Origin: Rhea pennata
Taxonomy: Eukaryota; Chordata; Aves; Rheiformes; Rheidae
Length of the DNA: 64,000 nucleotides
Direction: 5' to 3'
Assembly: GCF_028389875.1 (NCBI RefSeq)
Contig: NC_084668.1
Location: 28,626,993 to 28,690,992, forward strand
Shown here piece after piece: positions 23,301 to 34,934 of this stretch; the stretch's first letter is position 1, and every line of letters starts with the position of its first letter. Both the position numbers and the translations under genes were made by a program. Under the pieces are notes generated by a model. That model worked only from the letters and a program-made list of their open reading frames with translations. It did no database searches and had not been told where the DNA came from.

Positions 23301-26300
23301 TGTTGGAGAGTTTCATAATTAGATTATGTTCATCTCTTGATTTAGGACAAAACATTTGGCCTAAAGAATAAAAAAGGTGCAAAACAACAGAAATTTATCA
23401 AGGCTGTGACTCACCAGGTTAAATTTGGTCAGCAAAATCCACGTCAGGTAAGCACTCAATGCATACTGGGTTTTTTCCATCATTTTTCACTATACCTACA
23501 GACTGTCATATAACACTGAAGTAGAGAAAAATGGATATGTTATTCACCTGATGTATTGTGACTAGTATAGATGTAACTAGTTGTATTTAAAATACCACCT
23601 CTTTGTTGTTGTTTTTGCAGAGCTTGTCAAGCTTAGCATTTACTACCTGTGTGAGAATAGGTTCAGTGCAGGTTTGGGTTTTTTTTTTTTCTTTGTTTTC
23701 AAAAAAAAAAAGCTTTTAACTAATGGGGGTATATTTATATATTTACGTAGTATTTCAATAGTAACATAGTTGAATTTAACACCTATCAGGGAATATTTAC
23801 TACCATAAACAGTTTCATGAGAACCTGAAACTAAACTAGCAAACTGGCTACGAACAGAAGTGCAGCGGTTTTGTAATGCATCACAAAAGAGCAGCTATGT
23901 GTTCCTCTGCTGAATTCCTGTTAGAAACTGGCTTGTTTTGTACTAATTTCAGTGTTTCACTTAATTCATAAAGGAGGATTAAAGGTAACAGCATGTCATC
24001 TAACGGTACCAGCATTTCACATCTTTGACAAACTGATACTATTAGAAGTATGTCTAGTCCGTTTGAAGTATTGGTTCCACTAGATGGCACTGGCTATTTA
24101 TGCAAGCGCAACAATTCTGAAAAGTTCAGAAATTGAAGGCCCCCCCATAAACTAATCTATATTTTAATGTACAGTTTATATGAAGTGAATAGTGTCATTC
24201 TGATATTTCTATTAATAATTTCAAATTTGGGGTCATTATAGGCTGCTCAGACAGAAAGTGAAAAGAAATTAAAAAAAGAAGACAAGAAAAAAGAATTACA
24301 AGAACTAAATGAACTCTTTAAGCCTGTGGTTGCTGCACAGAAAATTAGCAAAGGTATGAAAATTTGAATTTTCTAAGTTATGTTCTTTTATTAATGTATC
24401 TATTTCAAGTAAAATAACCTATAAAATGCCTATTCATTAAAAAAAAAATCGTAGTTAGCATTTATCAACATGCTTATTATAATTTTGTTCAGTGTACAAC
24501 TTTTAATTGAAATAGTTATGTCTGTTTTCTCCTTTATCATTGTAGGAAGTAGCTTGTCTGTATCTGTTTAACAGTTTAAGAACACCTGTGAGGTTACTGG
24601 ATCGTTAGAGTGCAGAAAGGTACCTTGGTATTGGCAGGACAGCTGCTGATACTTTGCTGTATTCAGGTCCATTTGAAGGTGCTTTTGGATGAGTGGTCCA
24701 ACTTTCTGATGTGATGACAGTTGACTAAAGCAGCCAATATCCTCAGGGGAACTTAACTGTCACAAGAATATAGTATCTGAATTACCTGTCTTCATGGAAA
24801 ACTTGCATTCAAATCAAAAGAGTAAAAATTTGCTTGATTATTTCTGTTCCACTTTACAGTTAACAGTAGGACTTGGTTTCAAAAGTGTGGTCTTACTTGA
24901 AGTCAGTTACGGCACAAACTAGGATTCTGATGAAAAGTCCAAGAAGTTTTGACCAAATGAGTGTGATAGCCATGTATGTCTTGAAGTGAACCTGGTACTT
25001 ACTCATTGTGCAGGTGAACAGCAACAAAGACTAGTTTTCCATTTATGAACTAATCAGTTTTCTCCAAATAAAAATATCTTTTGATTTGTAGTTATTTCAG
25101 AAGGTTAACATTGTATTAGTACATGTTTTAGATCTATGTTGAGGTTGCCAACAAGATGAGATGTATTATCTGAAGTTTTTAGAGATCTACTGAGTGGTAA
25201 AATAAGTTTTAATTTAAAATTTTAAACAGCTGTTGCTGTAGATAATCTAGTCATTAGTGACTTGCACCGAATTTAAAATGAGCAAGTGAGCAATATGAGC
25301 TTAAAATCTTCCATTAGCACTTAAAAAATATTTCAAGTAAAGCATTTCTGATTCAGTAATGTCTCATAACTGTATGTTTTCTATCTGCTTTCTTTTTTCT
25401 TTCTCTTCCCTTCATTCCTTTGAGTCTCCTAATGGTTAAGTAGTTCTCGCTAAGACACTATTGACTTCAATAATTATAGTTAGAAAGATTGAATAGTTCA
25501 TATTCTATCAACATTTACTTTTGGTGCTGTGAACAGCCATCTTACTACTTTTATTAAACAAAGAAAATGGTCTGAATGGTTGCAGATTAACACAATTTAT
25601 TTTAGTGTGTTATTAATATACAAAGGTTAGGTTGATACACAGAAGATGCTTTACTGTGTGTTAGAGACAAAAATATCTTACTCTACAGAGAGGAAATTAC
25701 AAGAATTAGTACGTAGTATGTATTGTAGTAAAAATAGTTCACTAAGGCACACTGCTGTCCAGATGCCCTTAAACAGTCAAGTGCCAGTTTTGATACTATA
25801 ATGTAAATACCACGATATATAAAGTGAATGTGACACATTCAGGACATGGAGTCTGAAGAAAAAAGAAGGCACTTTTCTGTCAAGTTGCTTTTCTCTCTTA
25901 ATAAAAATTGTATTATTTATATATTGAATAACTTCAATTTTCAAAAAAGTTTTTCCATTCTTAACATACTTTAAAGGCTTAAATGTTAAATTGTTTTCAT
26001 TTTTTAGTATACAGCTATAGCTCCTGTTCAGTGTTCTAACTAAAAAAAAAATGCACTAACTTTTTTCACCAAGGTGCTGACCCCAAATCTGTAGTTTGTG
26101 CATTCTTCAAGCAAGGGCAGTGCACTAAAGGAGACAAATGCAAGTTTTCTCATGATTTGTCCTTGGAAAGGAAGTGTGAAAAACGAAGTGTCTACATTGA
26201 TGCAAGAGATGAAGACCTGGAAAAAGGTATGATATTTCTTAAAAAAAAAAAAAAAAAAAAAAAAAAGTCAAGCGATTCTGATTCTGAAACTGGATTTTTA

Positions 26301-29300
26301 AGATAGAGTTTTCTTTTGTTGTAGCTGCATAGTCTTGAAGAGCTTGATCCATGACCAAGGCTACCTCTACCACTGTGTTCAAAATTGTCAGTAATAGTGA
26401 AACTTGCTTTAAAAAGCCTGCTCACAAGTATTCTTTAGACCTGGTTTTGAAAAACAAGTATCCTCATATGCTGTTGGATAATGGCTTTTAAATTCTGCTA
26501 TGTAAAAGGTACATCATAGAGGTAGCAAGTTGTTTAGTGTATGCTCTTCTGTGTTTCCAGTTCCTTTTAGGTTCTATAAAATGGAAATACATGAGCAGCA
26601 AGCAGCCATACTTGACTTCCAGTACTAGTGTTTATACCTGTATGTGCACAGATTTAGAATTCAAGATGCTTAATAAGTTTTTGCCTGTGGCTTCATGTCT
26701 TTCCCAATTCGATCTGTTGGTGAGATACTGTCCTTTACTTTAAGTTAGCAGAGGCTAGAAATCTGTATTAAAATTTCTTTTCTGTTTCCACAATACATCA
26801 TGTTCCTGTCTTGATTTAAATGTTTAGCTTCTGGCATCCTGGATGAATACAATAGTATCTCATAGTTTCACTACTACATCACTACTGTAACTATTGGTAA
26901 TCATGCTTCTTTTGATGGCACATTCTTTTAACTTAACACAGAAAATTCTGAATGATCTCTTTTGCTCCTCAAGTTATTTCATCTGTATTTGTGGATGTTG
27001 ATCTCCAGTCTTCTTTTGTTCAGTCATCACCTTTCTTTTCTTCTTTGCCCTTCTCCACTCCAGGTAACATACAGATGGAATACTAAACTTTAGTCTTCAG
27101 AAACAGCCTTTATGCACATCAAAATATAAACTTAAGTTTTTGAGAAAAATCTCTTTTTAAGCAGCGTAGGAGAGTGAAAATTGTATTAGAAAAGCCTGAA
27201 TTTATTTTATATTCTGTAGGTCAAATGTAATAATTACTTTAAAAAAAAAAAAAAAAAAAAGTCAGGTTGCTTTTCTCTCTTAATAAAAGTCGTATTATTT
27301 ATCTGGAATGTTTGTGAAACCACTTGTTGTCCTCTAGATACAATGGATAACTGGGATGAGAAGAAGCTGGAAGAAGTGGTGAACAAGAAGCACGGTGAGG
27401 CGGAAAAGAAAAAACCCAAAACTCAAATAGTATGTCTTTTTTTTTTTTTAATTGAGCTGTAGTAAATATTTGTTAGAGAATTAAGTGCAAACTGGCATTA
27501 AATATGCATGTTTGTTGATATCTGAAGATTGTGAATGGAATACTGTAAAGATAATCTGAATTAAAATTGATCTGACTATTTTTATCTCAGAGAACAAGGC
27601 TGAGTGATTATAATGTATTTTTTATGTAAAATACACATGAATGTTAGATGATGTGCTTCTACAATAAAAATGCTAAAGGCATTATTAATGTATCTAATAC
27701 ATTCTACTTGCTTAGATTCAAATATTTTGATTATCTAGGTCAGTCATCTCGTTTGAGTGACTGATGCATTAGCTTTTATTACCACAAAGCATTTAAGTAC
27801 TGAGTGACATACAAGTACATAAATTTCAGTCTTTTCCTGTAATCTAAAATTTACTGATTGAGAGGTCACTTGTAGTCCCTGGTCTCTAACTTCAAGAATA
27901 TTCTCTAGCTTTTCGTTCTTCAGAACTGTTTCACCTTGTTTCCCATACCAGATATTCTATTGATACTGCTTAATTTCATGAAAGTTAAGCTCTGATTATG
28001 GCTAGGTGTTAATCACTACCTGCTTGTTAAAAATTTCAGACCTTGCAGATCTTTACCTCAAGATCCTAAGGAAGGCTTAACCTCTGGGGTTGATTCTCTC
28101 TGTTTTAACTAAGCAATATACCAACATGTGTGAGCAGTAAGACTCATCAGTGTGCTTCCTGCATGTGCTGCTGGGTTTAGAGCAGTACAAAGTTGTCAGT
28201 TTTCTGAGTCATCGTGTCCTAAATTTGTGTTACATTAAACAGGAGTACTGTTGAAAACCTGAGTTTATTTAGATAATTAGTTGCCGCTCTTATTTCCTCT
28301 TTTAGTAGTAGTGCTTTTTACATGTTTCTTCTTATGCTCTGTTTTGAGCATAACTCTGTATACAATACTTCTGATGTGCTGTGCTAGTGTAAATTGCTGA
28401 AGGATTAAAAACAAACAAAAACCCCAGGATGCATTGCTAACAACCACTGTTTTATACAGGTCTGCAAGTATTTTCTTGATGCTATTGAAAACAACAAATA
28501 TGGATGGTTTTGGGTCTGTCCAGGGGGAGGAGACAACTGCATGTATCGCCATGCTCTTCCTCCAGGTTTTGTGTTAAAAAAAGACAAAAAGAAGGAGGAA
28601 AAGCAAGATGAAATTTCTTTAGAAGATCTAATAGAAAAAGAGGTAATGTTGTCAACTGGGTACCTCTTGGTGGTGTTTCTTCTGGAAATAACAAATTTTA
28701 AAATAATTCCTAATGAATAATTTAAAAGCATAAAATGTTTTGTATAGCTTTGTGAATTAGGGTGAAAGACATTGTATCATGTCTTTGAATCATGTCTTTG
28801 TATAGAAACTATTATCTAGAGAATAACTTTGAAAAAAATTATAACTGAATATTCACTGTTAGTGCAGCTTTTGCTAATTCTATTTCTTCAGAGATATTTT
28901 ATTTCTTACTACTATTTTTGTTTATTTGTTACCACTGTGTCTGCAGATGTTTCTAATACACAGTTTGCTGCCCCCTTACTTTTTTTGACAACTGTCTCAT
29001 GAGGAAGCAAAAGGAAGAGAACAGAGCCTTCTGAAGATGCTGCTGCCCTGCTTACGTTTGGCAGCATTGACTGGCAGTGCCAATCAGAGCAGAACTTAAG
29101 CTGATATGTGTACTAGAGGCTGTTGATTTCTTTCTTCCTCCATGTTTCATTTTAACTTTCATGTTGACACATCTCACTAAGTGGAAGGTCCTTTGTTGAG
29201 TCAAACTTTAAGTTGCTGGCACATGCTTAACAATGGTAAAAGTGCAGAAGGAATGAGGAAGAAGTGTTTTTCAATTAGTGTTTAGAGAAGACAAATTTAT

Positions 29301-31045
29301 AATTTGTTATAGCCTTTGTAAACAATTTCTAACTTTAATCAAGTCTTTTTATCTGACAGCGTGCTGCCTTAGGACCAAATGTTACCAAAATCACTCTAGA
29401 GTGTTTTATTGCATGGAAGAGAAGAAAAAGACAAGAAAAAATTGATAAGGCTGAGCAAGATATGGAAAGAAGGAAAGCAGATTTTAAAGCTGGCAAAGCA
29501 TTGGTGGTATGTTCTACACTCCAATTCTTAATGTAAGAAGAAACAGTATACAAGTTATGCAGTAAGGTAGCTGGTCTGGAATTGTGTGGGTGGGGATATT
29601 TTGTTTGTTTTGTTTGTTAACAGCAGTATAAAATCTGTGAAGTGATTAAATTTTATTCCTCTGTCTTCTAATAGATTAGTGGACGTGAAGTGTTTGAATT
29701 TCGACCTGAGCTAGTTGATGCAGATGATGAAGAAGCAGATGACACCCATTATACTCAAGGAACAGGAGAAGATGATGAGGTAAAGAACAGTATTAACTCA
29801 AATAATATTTCAGGTTACATTCCAAGTTTTGAAACTTTTTTTTCTGATTCTCTACAAAAAAAATTTGAGAGCTCTTATAGTGCAATAGAACCAATGCCTG
29901 GTTCTTAATTTAACATTGTTAGAGTATATTTTGTCAAAAAAAATGACTATATTTTCAGGTGGAAGACCCTGTTTGCATAAATGATGTAGATTTGAGCCTG
30001 TATGTCCCAAAAGCTGTGGATGAGACTGGTATTACTGTGGCTAGTCCAGAGCGATTCAGCACATACAGTTCAATAGAAAAAGATGGTGAGTTCATTATTT
30101 ACGTATAAGTAGTAAGAGATTGAATTGTTAAGGACTTCTCAGAAGGCAGATAGAAGTAGATTCTCGAGTTGCCAAAAAGCGACATTTAGGAGGGGTATGT
30201 TCTTTTTTGTTCTTTTAATATCATGTTATCTGTAGTCATTATTTCATTCTGCAAACACAGGATGCTTTTAGTCTCCAAGCAGAGGTTTGGTGTGTATTAA
30301 AAAACAAAATGTCTAGTAAATGCTGTGTACTGTGCAATACCTTAATTTCAAATTTAAATAAAAAGATACATATAGATATATCTATATCTATATATATCCA
30401 CTTTATATAATTCCTGAGATACCTGAGATTATTTTAGCATTTTTTTCTTTTTGCATATTTAGTAACCAACTGAAGGAAAACATATCACGAAAAATCCTTT
30501 TCTTAACTTCTTAGAGCAAAAGCTTGATTTTGCTGCACCTGTGGAGCAAGGTCTTAACACTAAGTCTTATAAGTACAGATGTTTAGAAGAAATAACTTGT
30601 AAATGGTTTGACTGGTTGTGAAAATAGGAGTTTGAGGAGCTGAGCTTATCGGTTATTTTTCTATCTGTTTTAATACTTAATGATACAAACCTGCATATTA
30701 ATCAGATGTATACAACTTAGCATTTGAAGTCCACGTATAAATTACTTATGTAGTTAAAAAATTTCAGAGCCTCATTAGGAGGAGTGTCATTTAGTGATTG
30801 ACTAAAACTTGTGACATCTAGAGAGCTGTAAGAACTATTTTTACTTTTCAGATAATAAATTAAGTGAAGCTTCTGGTGGTGAGATAAACAACAGTGAGCA
30901 AAATAATTTAGAGGAAGATAATGATGAAGATGGGGAACTGGAAAACGGAGTGATTGATGCAGTTCCAGTTGATGAAAATCTCTTTACTGGCGAGGACTTG
31001 GATGAACTAGAAGAAGAATTAAACACTCTTGATTTAGAAGAATGA
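20034..31045 (+). CDS. ZC3H15: ZC3H15 (DRG family-regulatory protein 1), complete, ten coding exons
   Basis: ZC3H15/DFRP1 is a cytosolic CCCH zinc-finger protein that binds and stabilises the translational GTPase DRG1 and associates with ribosomes (yeast homologue Tma46). That is family knowledge. Here the exons 20034-20111, 23346-23447, 24242-24353, 26074-26226, 27338-27429, 28460-28642, 29360-29506, 29675-29779, 29959-30085 and 30852-31045 join to 1,293 nt, or 430 residues plus stop, close to the human length of 426. All junctions are GT-AG and phase-consistent. A lysine-rich N-terminus (MPPKKQQQ) leads to zinc finger 1 (C106-X7-C114-X5-C120-X3-H124). Finger 2 is C181-X17-C199-X6-C206-X3-H210. 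A basic helical stretch (about 255-285) and the DFRP segment [20 protein letters not shown] (290-309) follow. The C-terminus is acidic and ends [15 protein letters not shown]. The ATG at 20034 is chosen because it starts the conserved MPPKK N-terminus, with G at -3. No frameshift or missing ligand residue is seen. Confidence 0.97.
22122..22358 (-). mobile_element. CR1 LINE, short 3' fragment (inner copy)
   Basis: It starts with CACAGAATGATTCAGG and GGAAGGGACTTCTAGAG, then CATCTAGTCCAACC and CTGCTCAAGCAGGGTCACC, the standard reverse-complement CR1 3' end. It runs to about TACCTCTTGTCCT. A second CR1 end begins immediately afterwards, so this copy appears to be inserted into, or next to, an older one. 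Confidence 0.9.
22359..23060 (-). mobile_element. CR1 LINE, longer and older fragment
   Basis: It begins at GTTGAGGTTGGAAAGGACTG, a CR1 3' end that lacks the terminal repeat. It then passes through landmarks of the CR1 3' region in reverse complement: TGGAGACTCCACGACCTC, CAGCCTCTCCTTATGAGAG, GGCCCTCTGCTGGATTC, CCAGATGTAGCCTCACCAG and CCAGGTCTTCCTGTGCAAAG. It is about 700 bp long and strongly diverged. The absence of its own terminal octamers fits an insertion of the neighbouring copy at that point. Confidence 0.85.
23346..23447 (+). CDS. ZC3H15: ZC3H15 coding exon 2
   Basis: Residues 27-60, [17 protein letters not shown] onward to QQNPRQ. Acceptor TTTAG, donor CAG|GTAAGC, phase 0 at both ends. 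The sequence is the highly conserved N-terminal motif of the family. Confidence 0.97.
24242..24353 (+). CDS. ZC3H15: ZC3H15 coding exon 3
   Basis: Residues 61-97 plus the first base of codon 98. Encodes a charged helical stretch ([18 protein letters not shown]) and the ELNELFKPV segment. Acceptor TATAG, donor AAAG|GTATGA, ending in phase 1. Confidence 0.97.
24354..26073 (+). other. ZC3H15: ZC3H15 intron 3
   Basis: A 1.7 kb AT-rich intron with no gene inside. It holds the first copy of a 41-bp dispersed repeat (25,880-25,920) whose partner is in intron 4. Confidence 0.9.
25880..25920 (+). repeat. 41-bp dispersed repeat, copy A (intron 3)
   Basis: Reads TCAAGTTGCTTTTCTCTC, then TTAATAAAAATTGTATTATT and TAT. 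Copy B at 27,262-27,302 in the next intron matches it with only about three differences. It resembles no element I can name. Confidence 0.8.
26074..26226 (+). CDS. ZC3H15: ZC3H15 coding exon 4 (zinc finger 1)
   Basis: Residues 98-148 plus one base. Carries the first CCCH finger ([19 protein letters not shown], residues 106-124) and the segment [14 protein letters not shown]. Donor G|GTATGA is followed after about 14 bases by an A26 tract. Confidence 0.97.
26241..26266. repeat. Poly(A) tract, 26 bp
   Basis: An uninterrupted A run just inside intron 4, starting 14 bases after the donor GT. It is likely a length-variable homopolymer. Confidence 0.95.
27241..27302. repeat. Poly(A) tract (A20) followed by dispersed repeat copy B (intron 4)
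   Basis: Twenty A residues (27,241-27,260) are followed by G and then a 41-bp segment (27,262-27,302) matching 25,880-25,920, with TCAGGTTGCTTTTCTCTC and TTAATAAAAGTCGTATTATT. Copy B ends about 35 bp before exon 5, so part of it lies close to the branch-point region. Confidence 0.8.
27338..27429 (+). CDS. ZC3H15: ZC3H15 coding exon 5
   Basis: Residues 149-179, [18 protein letters not shown] through KPKTQI. Acceptor CCTCTAG, donor ATA|GTATGT with a U-rich tract directly after it. The exon links the two zinc fingers. Confidence 0.97.
27430..28459 (+). other. ZC3H15: ZC3H15 intron 5
   Basis: A 1.0 kb AT-rich intron. No embedded RNA gene or repeat was recognised. Confidence 0.9.
28460..28642 (+). 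CDS. ZC3H15: ZC3H15 coding exon 6 (zinc finger 2)
   Basis: Residues 180-240. It encodes the second, atypically long-spaced CCCH finger: C181, C199, C206 and H210, with the conserved aromatic core [13 protein letters not shown]. The lysine-rich [13 protein letters not shown] stretch and LEDLIEKE follow. Phase 0 at both ends. Confidence 0.97.
28643..29359 (+). other. ZC3H15: ZC3H15 intron 6
   Basis: A 0.7 kb intron (donor GTAATG, acceptor TGACAG). Near 28,778 a CATGTCTTTG motif is repeated 15 bases apart. Nothing else was recognised. Confidence 0.9.
29360..29506 (+). CDS. ZC3H15: ZC3H15 coding exon 7
   Basis: Residues 241-289, [20 protein letters not shown] followed by a basic helix ([19 protein letters not shown]) and FKAGKALV. 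Donor GTG|GTATGT, phase 0. Confidence 0.97.
29675..29779 (+). CDS. ZC3H15: ZC3H15 coding exon 8 (DFRP core)
   Basis: Residues 290-324. [14 protein letters not shown] is the signature of the DRG-binding DFRP segment, followed by an acidic DADDEEADD run. Acceptor AATAG, donor GAG|GTAAAG. The frame stays open far into intron 8 (to 29,908), which could produce a truncated product if the intron were retained. Confidence 0.97.
29959..30085 (+). CDS. ZC3H15: ZC3H15 coding exon 9
   Basis: Residues 325-366 plus one base. [20 protein letters not shown] and the segment [20 protein letters not shown]. Acceptor TTTTCAG, donor G|GTGAGT. Confidence 0.97.
30852..31045 (+). CDS. ZC3H15: ZC3H15 coding exon 10 with stop codon
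   Basis: Residues 367-430, a strongly acidic C-terminus containing [14 protein letters not shown] and ending NTLDLEE. TGA lies at 31,043-31,045. Acceptor TTTTCAG. Confidence 0.97.
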
Positions 31046-31662
31046 ATGCAGAAGCTCTAATGGGGATTGAAATCCATGTGACAAAGTGAAAACTGACTAC
31101 TTTCCCCCCCCCCCCCTTTTGAAATAGAATTCTTTAACAGGATGTTTATGGTTACCCAGCTGATTCTGAAGGGCACATCATATACCAGGAATACTTTCCT
31201 TCAATCTCATCTACTTCAACCTTGACTATGCTCACAGTAAAATTTACAGAGTAGTTCATAATAATCTGACAGCTGACTTTGCAGAAAAAGAGATAATAAC
31301 TTTCAACTCAAAGTAGGAAGTATAACTGCTTTGCCAGTATGCAAGTGTAAGTGGCCAAGTTGATACCAGGTACAGTATAAAATCAAAGTGAACATTTTTC
31401 ACCGGAACTGCATATTTAATAGTGATTATGTTTATTTAGAAACTGTCTAAAGTGGTTTTAGGCAGTCTACTGTAATGGAGCTGATGCAGATTATGCTTCT
31501 TTGTGTTGATTAGCTTTATTTGATCAGCTGGATACTGGAGATACAGATTGTGAACCGATTACATCATACAATACGATATGGTGCCCTCTGTTTAAAACGT
31601 TTTAAACTTTCCCACCACTTTTGCCAAGAAAATTGTAAATAAAAATTATCAACTTTAAAATA
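31046..31662 (+). other. ZC3H15: ZC3H15 3' UTR
   Basis: About 600 bases from the stop codon to the predicted cleavage site. It contains a C13 homopolymer at 31,104-31,116. The end is inferred from the AATAAA signal, so longer isoforms are possible. Confidence 0.75.
31638..31643 (+). terminator. ZC3H15: Polyadenylation signal of ZC3H15
   Basis: AATAAA, followed about 25 bases later by a GT/T-rich element (GTGTTGACCTTTTTCTC). Cleavage is expected around 31,655-31,665. A further AATAAA occurs near 31,725 and could serve as an alternative. Confidence 0.75.
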
Positions 31663-34600
31663 CTCGTGTTGACCTTTTTCTCTTAAGTTAGGATATGATA
31701 ACAAACTTCATTATTTTACATAGCAATAAATTTTCTCTCCAGTCTGTCCTGATACAAAATTGAAGGTGTTGGCTTCCATTAAACTCAGGCTCACTTCAAT
31801 TTGAATTCTTTTTCTACAGTTCATGCAGAGTGTATGATTTGACTGTGGAACCTGCCTCCTCCCCCATTCTTATCTCCTACCCATCAATTAACGGATTTAA
31901 TGTGCTATGCATTACTCATGTTTGAGTCTGATTATTTTCCCACTGTGTTTATATATTAGCTAAGACTGCAAGCTCTGCAGAGCAGGGATGTTACACTCAT
32001 GGTCTAAAAATGCCTACCATATCTTTGGTATTCCATAAATAGCTCTAGATCATGTAGTAGTAACATTTGGCTCTGAAAGAAGATTAGAGCAGTGGGTTTT
32101 GTTTCGTACCCTGTAGGGGGCATTAGTGTCAGGTCTAAATATCAGGTATTGCTTTATAAAAAATTGATCAAACAACTGCTATAAAGATTTCTCTAGTGCT
32201 TTTTCTAGCGGACTGTAAGATAGAATCTTATTAATCAGTGCTTGTCGTAGTTTTAATAGCATTTTTAACAGTACTGCTGTACTAACTGCAATTTGTGTCA
32301 ATGGCTTCTGAAGTTTTGTTCAAATTACTACTTAAAGACCACCAAGATACATGGCATTGTTAGTGAGATTGCTCAGACTGCTTTTGAGCAGTGAGGTTAG
32401 CTTTAATAAGTTATTCTTGATGTATGCTGTTTCTAAAATAGCTGACAGACACTTAGTACTTTTGGGGATATTTGTGGTAGAATACCGTTTTGTTTTGTTT
32501 TCTTTCCCCCCCCCCTCCAGGAACAAGAAATAGCATTTGGGAAAAAGAGGCCTACTGAAATTGACTTCTAAATGTAAGTGTTTAATGAAAAACTACCATA
32601 GAAGTCAGGTAATAAATATTTATTTCTGAAGAATTTCCTGCTATGGCCATAAATAAACAGTGCTGATGTTACTACATTGATACTGACCAGCGAACAAATA
32701 TCTGGAGATCATGACACTGAGAATGCAATTCTTACTTGAATGTATGATGCATCATTTTTCAAAGCTGTATATTTTGAATGGGAATAAAAGTACTTTAATC
32801 ATTCTAGAGGTTGAAAACAGCTTTCTGTATTTTTCTACCTTGGATGCTGGAATAGTTTATGTAATACTGATTTCTTAAGAATTTTATCTTCTCTGTAATT
32901 GTACAGATGTTATTAAGTAATCTACATGTTGCAGTGGAAGGATAGGAGAAGATAACTCATACTAATTTGAACTAATAAAATACTAACATAGATGGTTCAG
33001 GCAGGGAGAGAGAGGCTTCAGCACAGCTGATGATGAAAACAAAGGACTTTATCAATCAGAAGAAAATACTAGGACTTGAAAGAAAATGCTGGTATTTAAG
33101 CAAATAGAGCAAGCCTCTTTTTAGGTCTGAAGAACTCAGTTGTAGTCCATACCTCTTCTGAGTATGCTTCACCTAAATATTTACAACAGTGGCCCTGTGT
33201 ACTAGTTAGATATGTCAAGTATCTGTAAGTTGAAGAAAAATGTTCATAGGCAATAAATATTGGTTTGTAACTTTTTATGGTTAGGAAAAAGTTTGCTGCT
33301 ACTTCTTGCTTTCTGTCTGGTCAACTCATTTTGCGCTTCTCATTGTATTTGTTCTTGGAGGTCTTCTGACCTCTTGGTTGGTTTATCTAGATTTCTGACC
33401 ATGAAAGCAGAGTGACTGAGCAACTCTAAGAGTGTCATTTAGGAATACTTTTAAGGTTAAGTAGCAATATGCTACTTTTTGTTCCTGTTGCTTGAAGATC
33501 AGCTTGAATATAACCTCAGTCCTATAACTTGAAGCCTAAATTTGCATCTGACAGGTAATTTCACTCAAATGCACAGTTAAAAATGAATGCAAAACCTATG
33601 TTCAGGTAGATTATTGATTGTGATAACTGAGTCTACCTGAATGTGACTTATCACTGAGTTAATCCTACAGATGCAAACTTCCCATAATTAATCAAATGTA
33701 AATAATCTTGCACTATAGAGTAACCTGTGGCAGGATAAGATGATTAGAATCTTAAAATAACAGAATTTTCAGTTCAGTGACTGTCCAGTTTGTGTGGGCC
33801 AAAATGTACAGTACTTGCCTGTTAAACCATACAAAGCCAACAGGATCAGTTAGAGCAGAAGTCAGACTATCAAGGGTCAAAGGCAGCTCTTAGATAAAAT
33901 TTCCCTCTGTTCCTTGACTTTACTTCTTGCACTGTAACTTGGAAAATGAGTAGTATAGAAAAAGTGCAACAATTTAATTTTTTTTTTCTGTGTGAAAGTA
34001 TGCTAGTGTTGCACTCTGCCTTAACAGCATTTTTGTTGCAGCACACTGGATACCTAACTGGCTGACAAGAATTAGTAAAATGCTGCAAAAAAATGCCTTT
34101 CCGTAGCAGTGTCTGCTATTATGGAAATGGAGTATTTGTTAGCTTTAAAGTTTGAAATAGCATTTTAACATATGTCAATCATACCTCAAACATTGGTAAA
34201 AAATTACGTGATGACTGACCTACTGTATTGTCTAAGAGCTGTAACAAATAATGCTGTCTGTTAGTGGAGAGTGCTCTTCTGCTGTTTCAAGTGGAGGTTT
34301 TTACTACAGATGAATTTTAGACAAAGTGGTACCTTTCTTGGTGTTCAGTGTTGTAACTAGATTATGTTTGTTTCAGAAACATTTTCTATAAAAACTTACA
34401 CATACAAGCTAGAGAGTATTCTTATGAATATTTCTTTTATAGTTCTCTAGTCAGATGTGTGCAATAGCAGTTGTCAAGAAAGTATGTCTCTTACTCTGAA
34501 TGCTGATTTTACTACTTATGCCAGAGTACTAAGGTATACGGAGTGTTTATCTTTGTGTCCTTCTTTGAAAATCACTTAAATATAATAAGCAATGCATGTT

Positions 34601-34934
34601 TACATATTTTAGGTTTTGTTGTTTTTTTTTTTTTTTTTTTTTTTTAATCTTGGAAACTTCATTGTCATTCTTGCTCTGTGTTGTAGTTACGAATACCTTA
34701 CTGAAACCATAAGAGTGATTAAGTGACTAAACCAGAAGCCGGACAGGTTTAGATGTTTCCTTCCCGCTCAGTAAAATTATTACAGTCCTAAGCTGCGAAA
34801 GGGTGAGAGCAGTCTCATAGCTCTCAGACACCTTGTATATGTCTATATTTACCTGAAATATCTCAGAAGAAATACCACTTTAATAACAGTAATAAGTTAA
34901 TTGGAAAAGTGAGAGCTGGGAAGGCCAGAGGAGT

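Larger units (their letters stand above)
20112..23345 (+). other. ZC3H15: ZC3H15 intron 1
   Basis: A 3.2 kb intron with donor GTGAGG and acceptor TTTAG. The first part is still CpG-island sequence. It then holds AT-rich DNA, a TA-rich patch near 22,000-22,080, and two adjoining minus-strand CR1 fragments (22,122-23,060). Confidence 0.9.

Noticed and set aside
33028-33140. Possible C/D box snoRNA (TGATGATGA ... TCTGA)
   Set aside because: The boxes are about 100 bases apart, the flanks do not form a terminal stem, and the site is intergenic rather than in a host intron.
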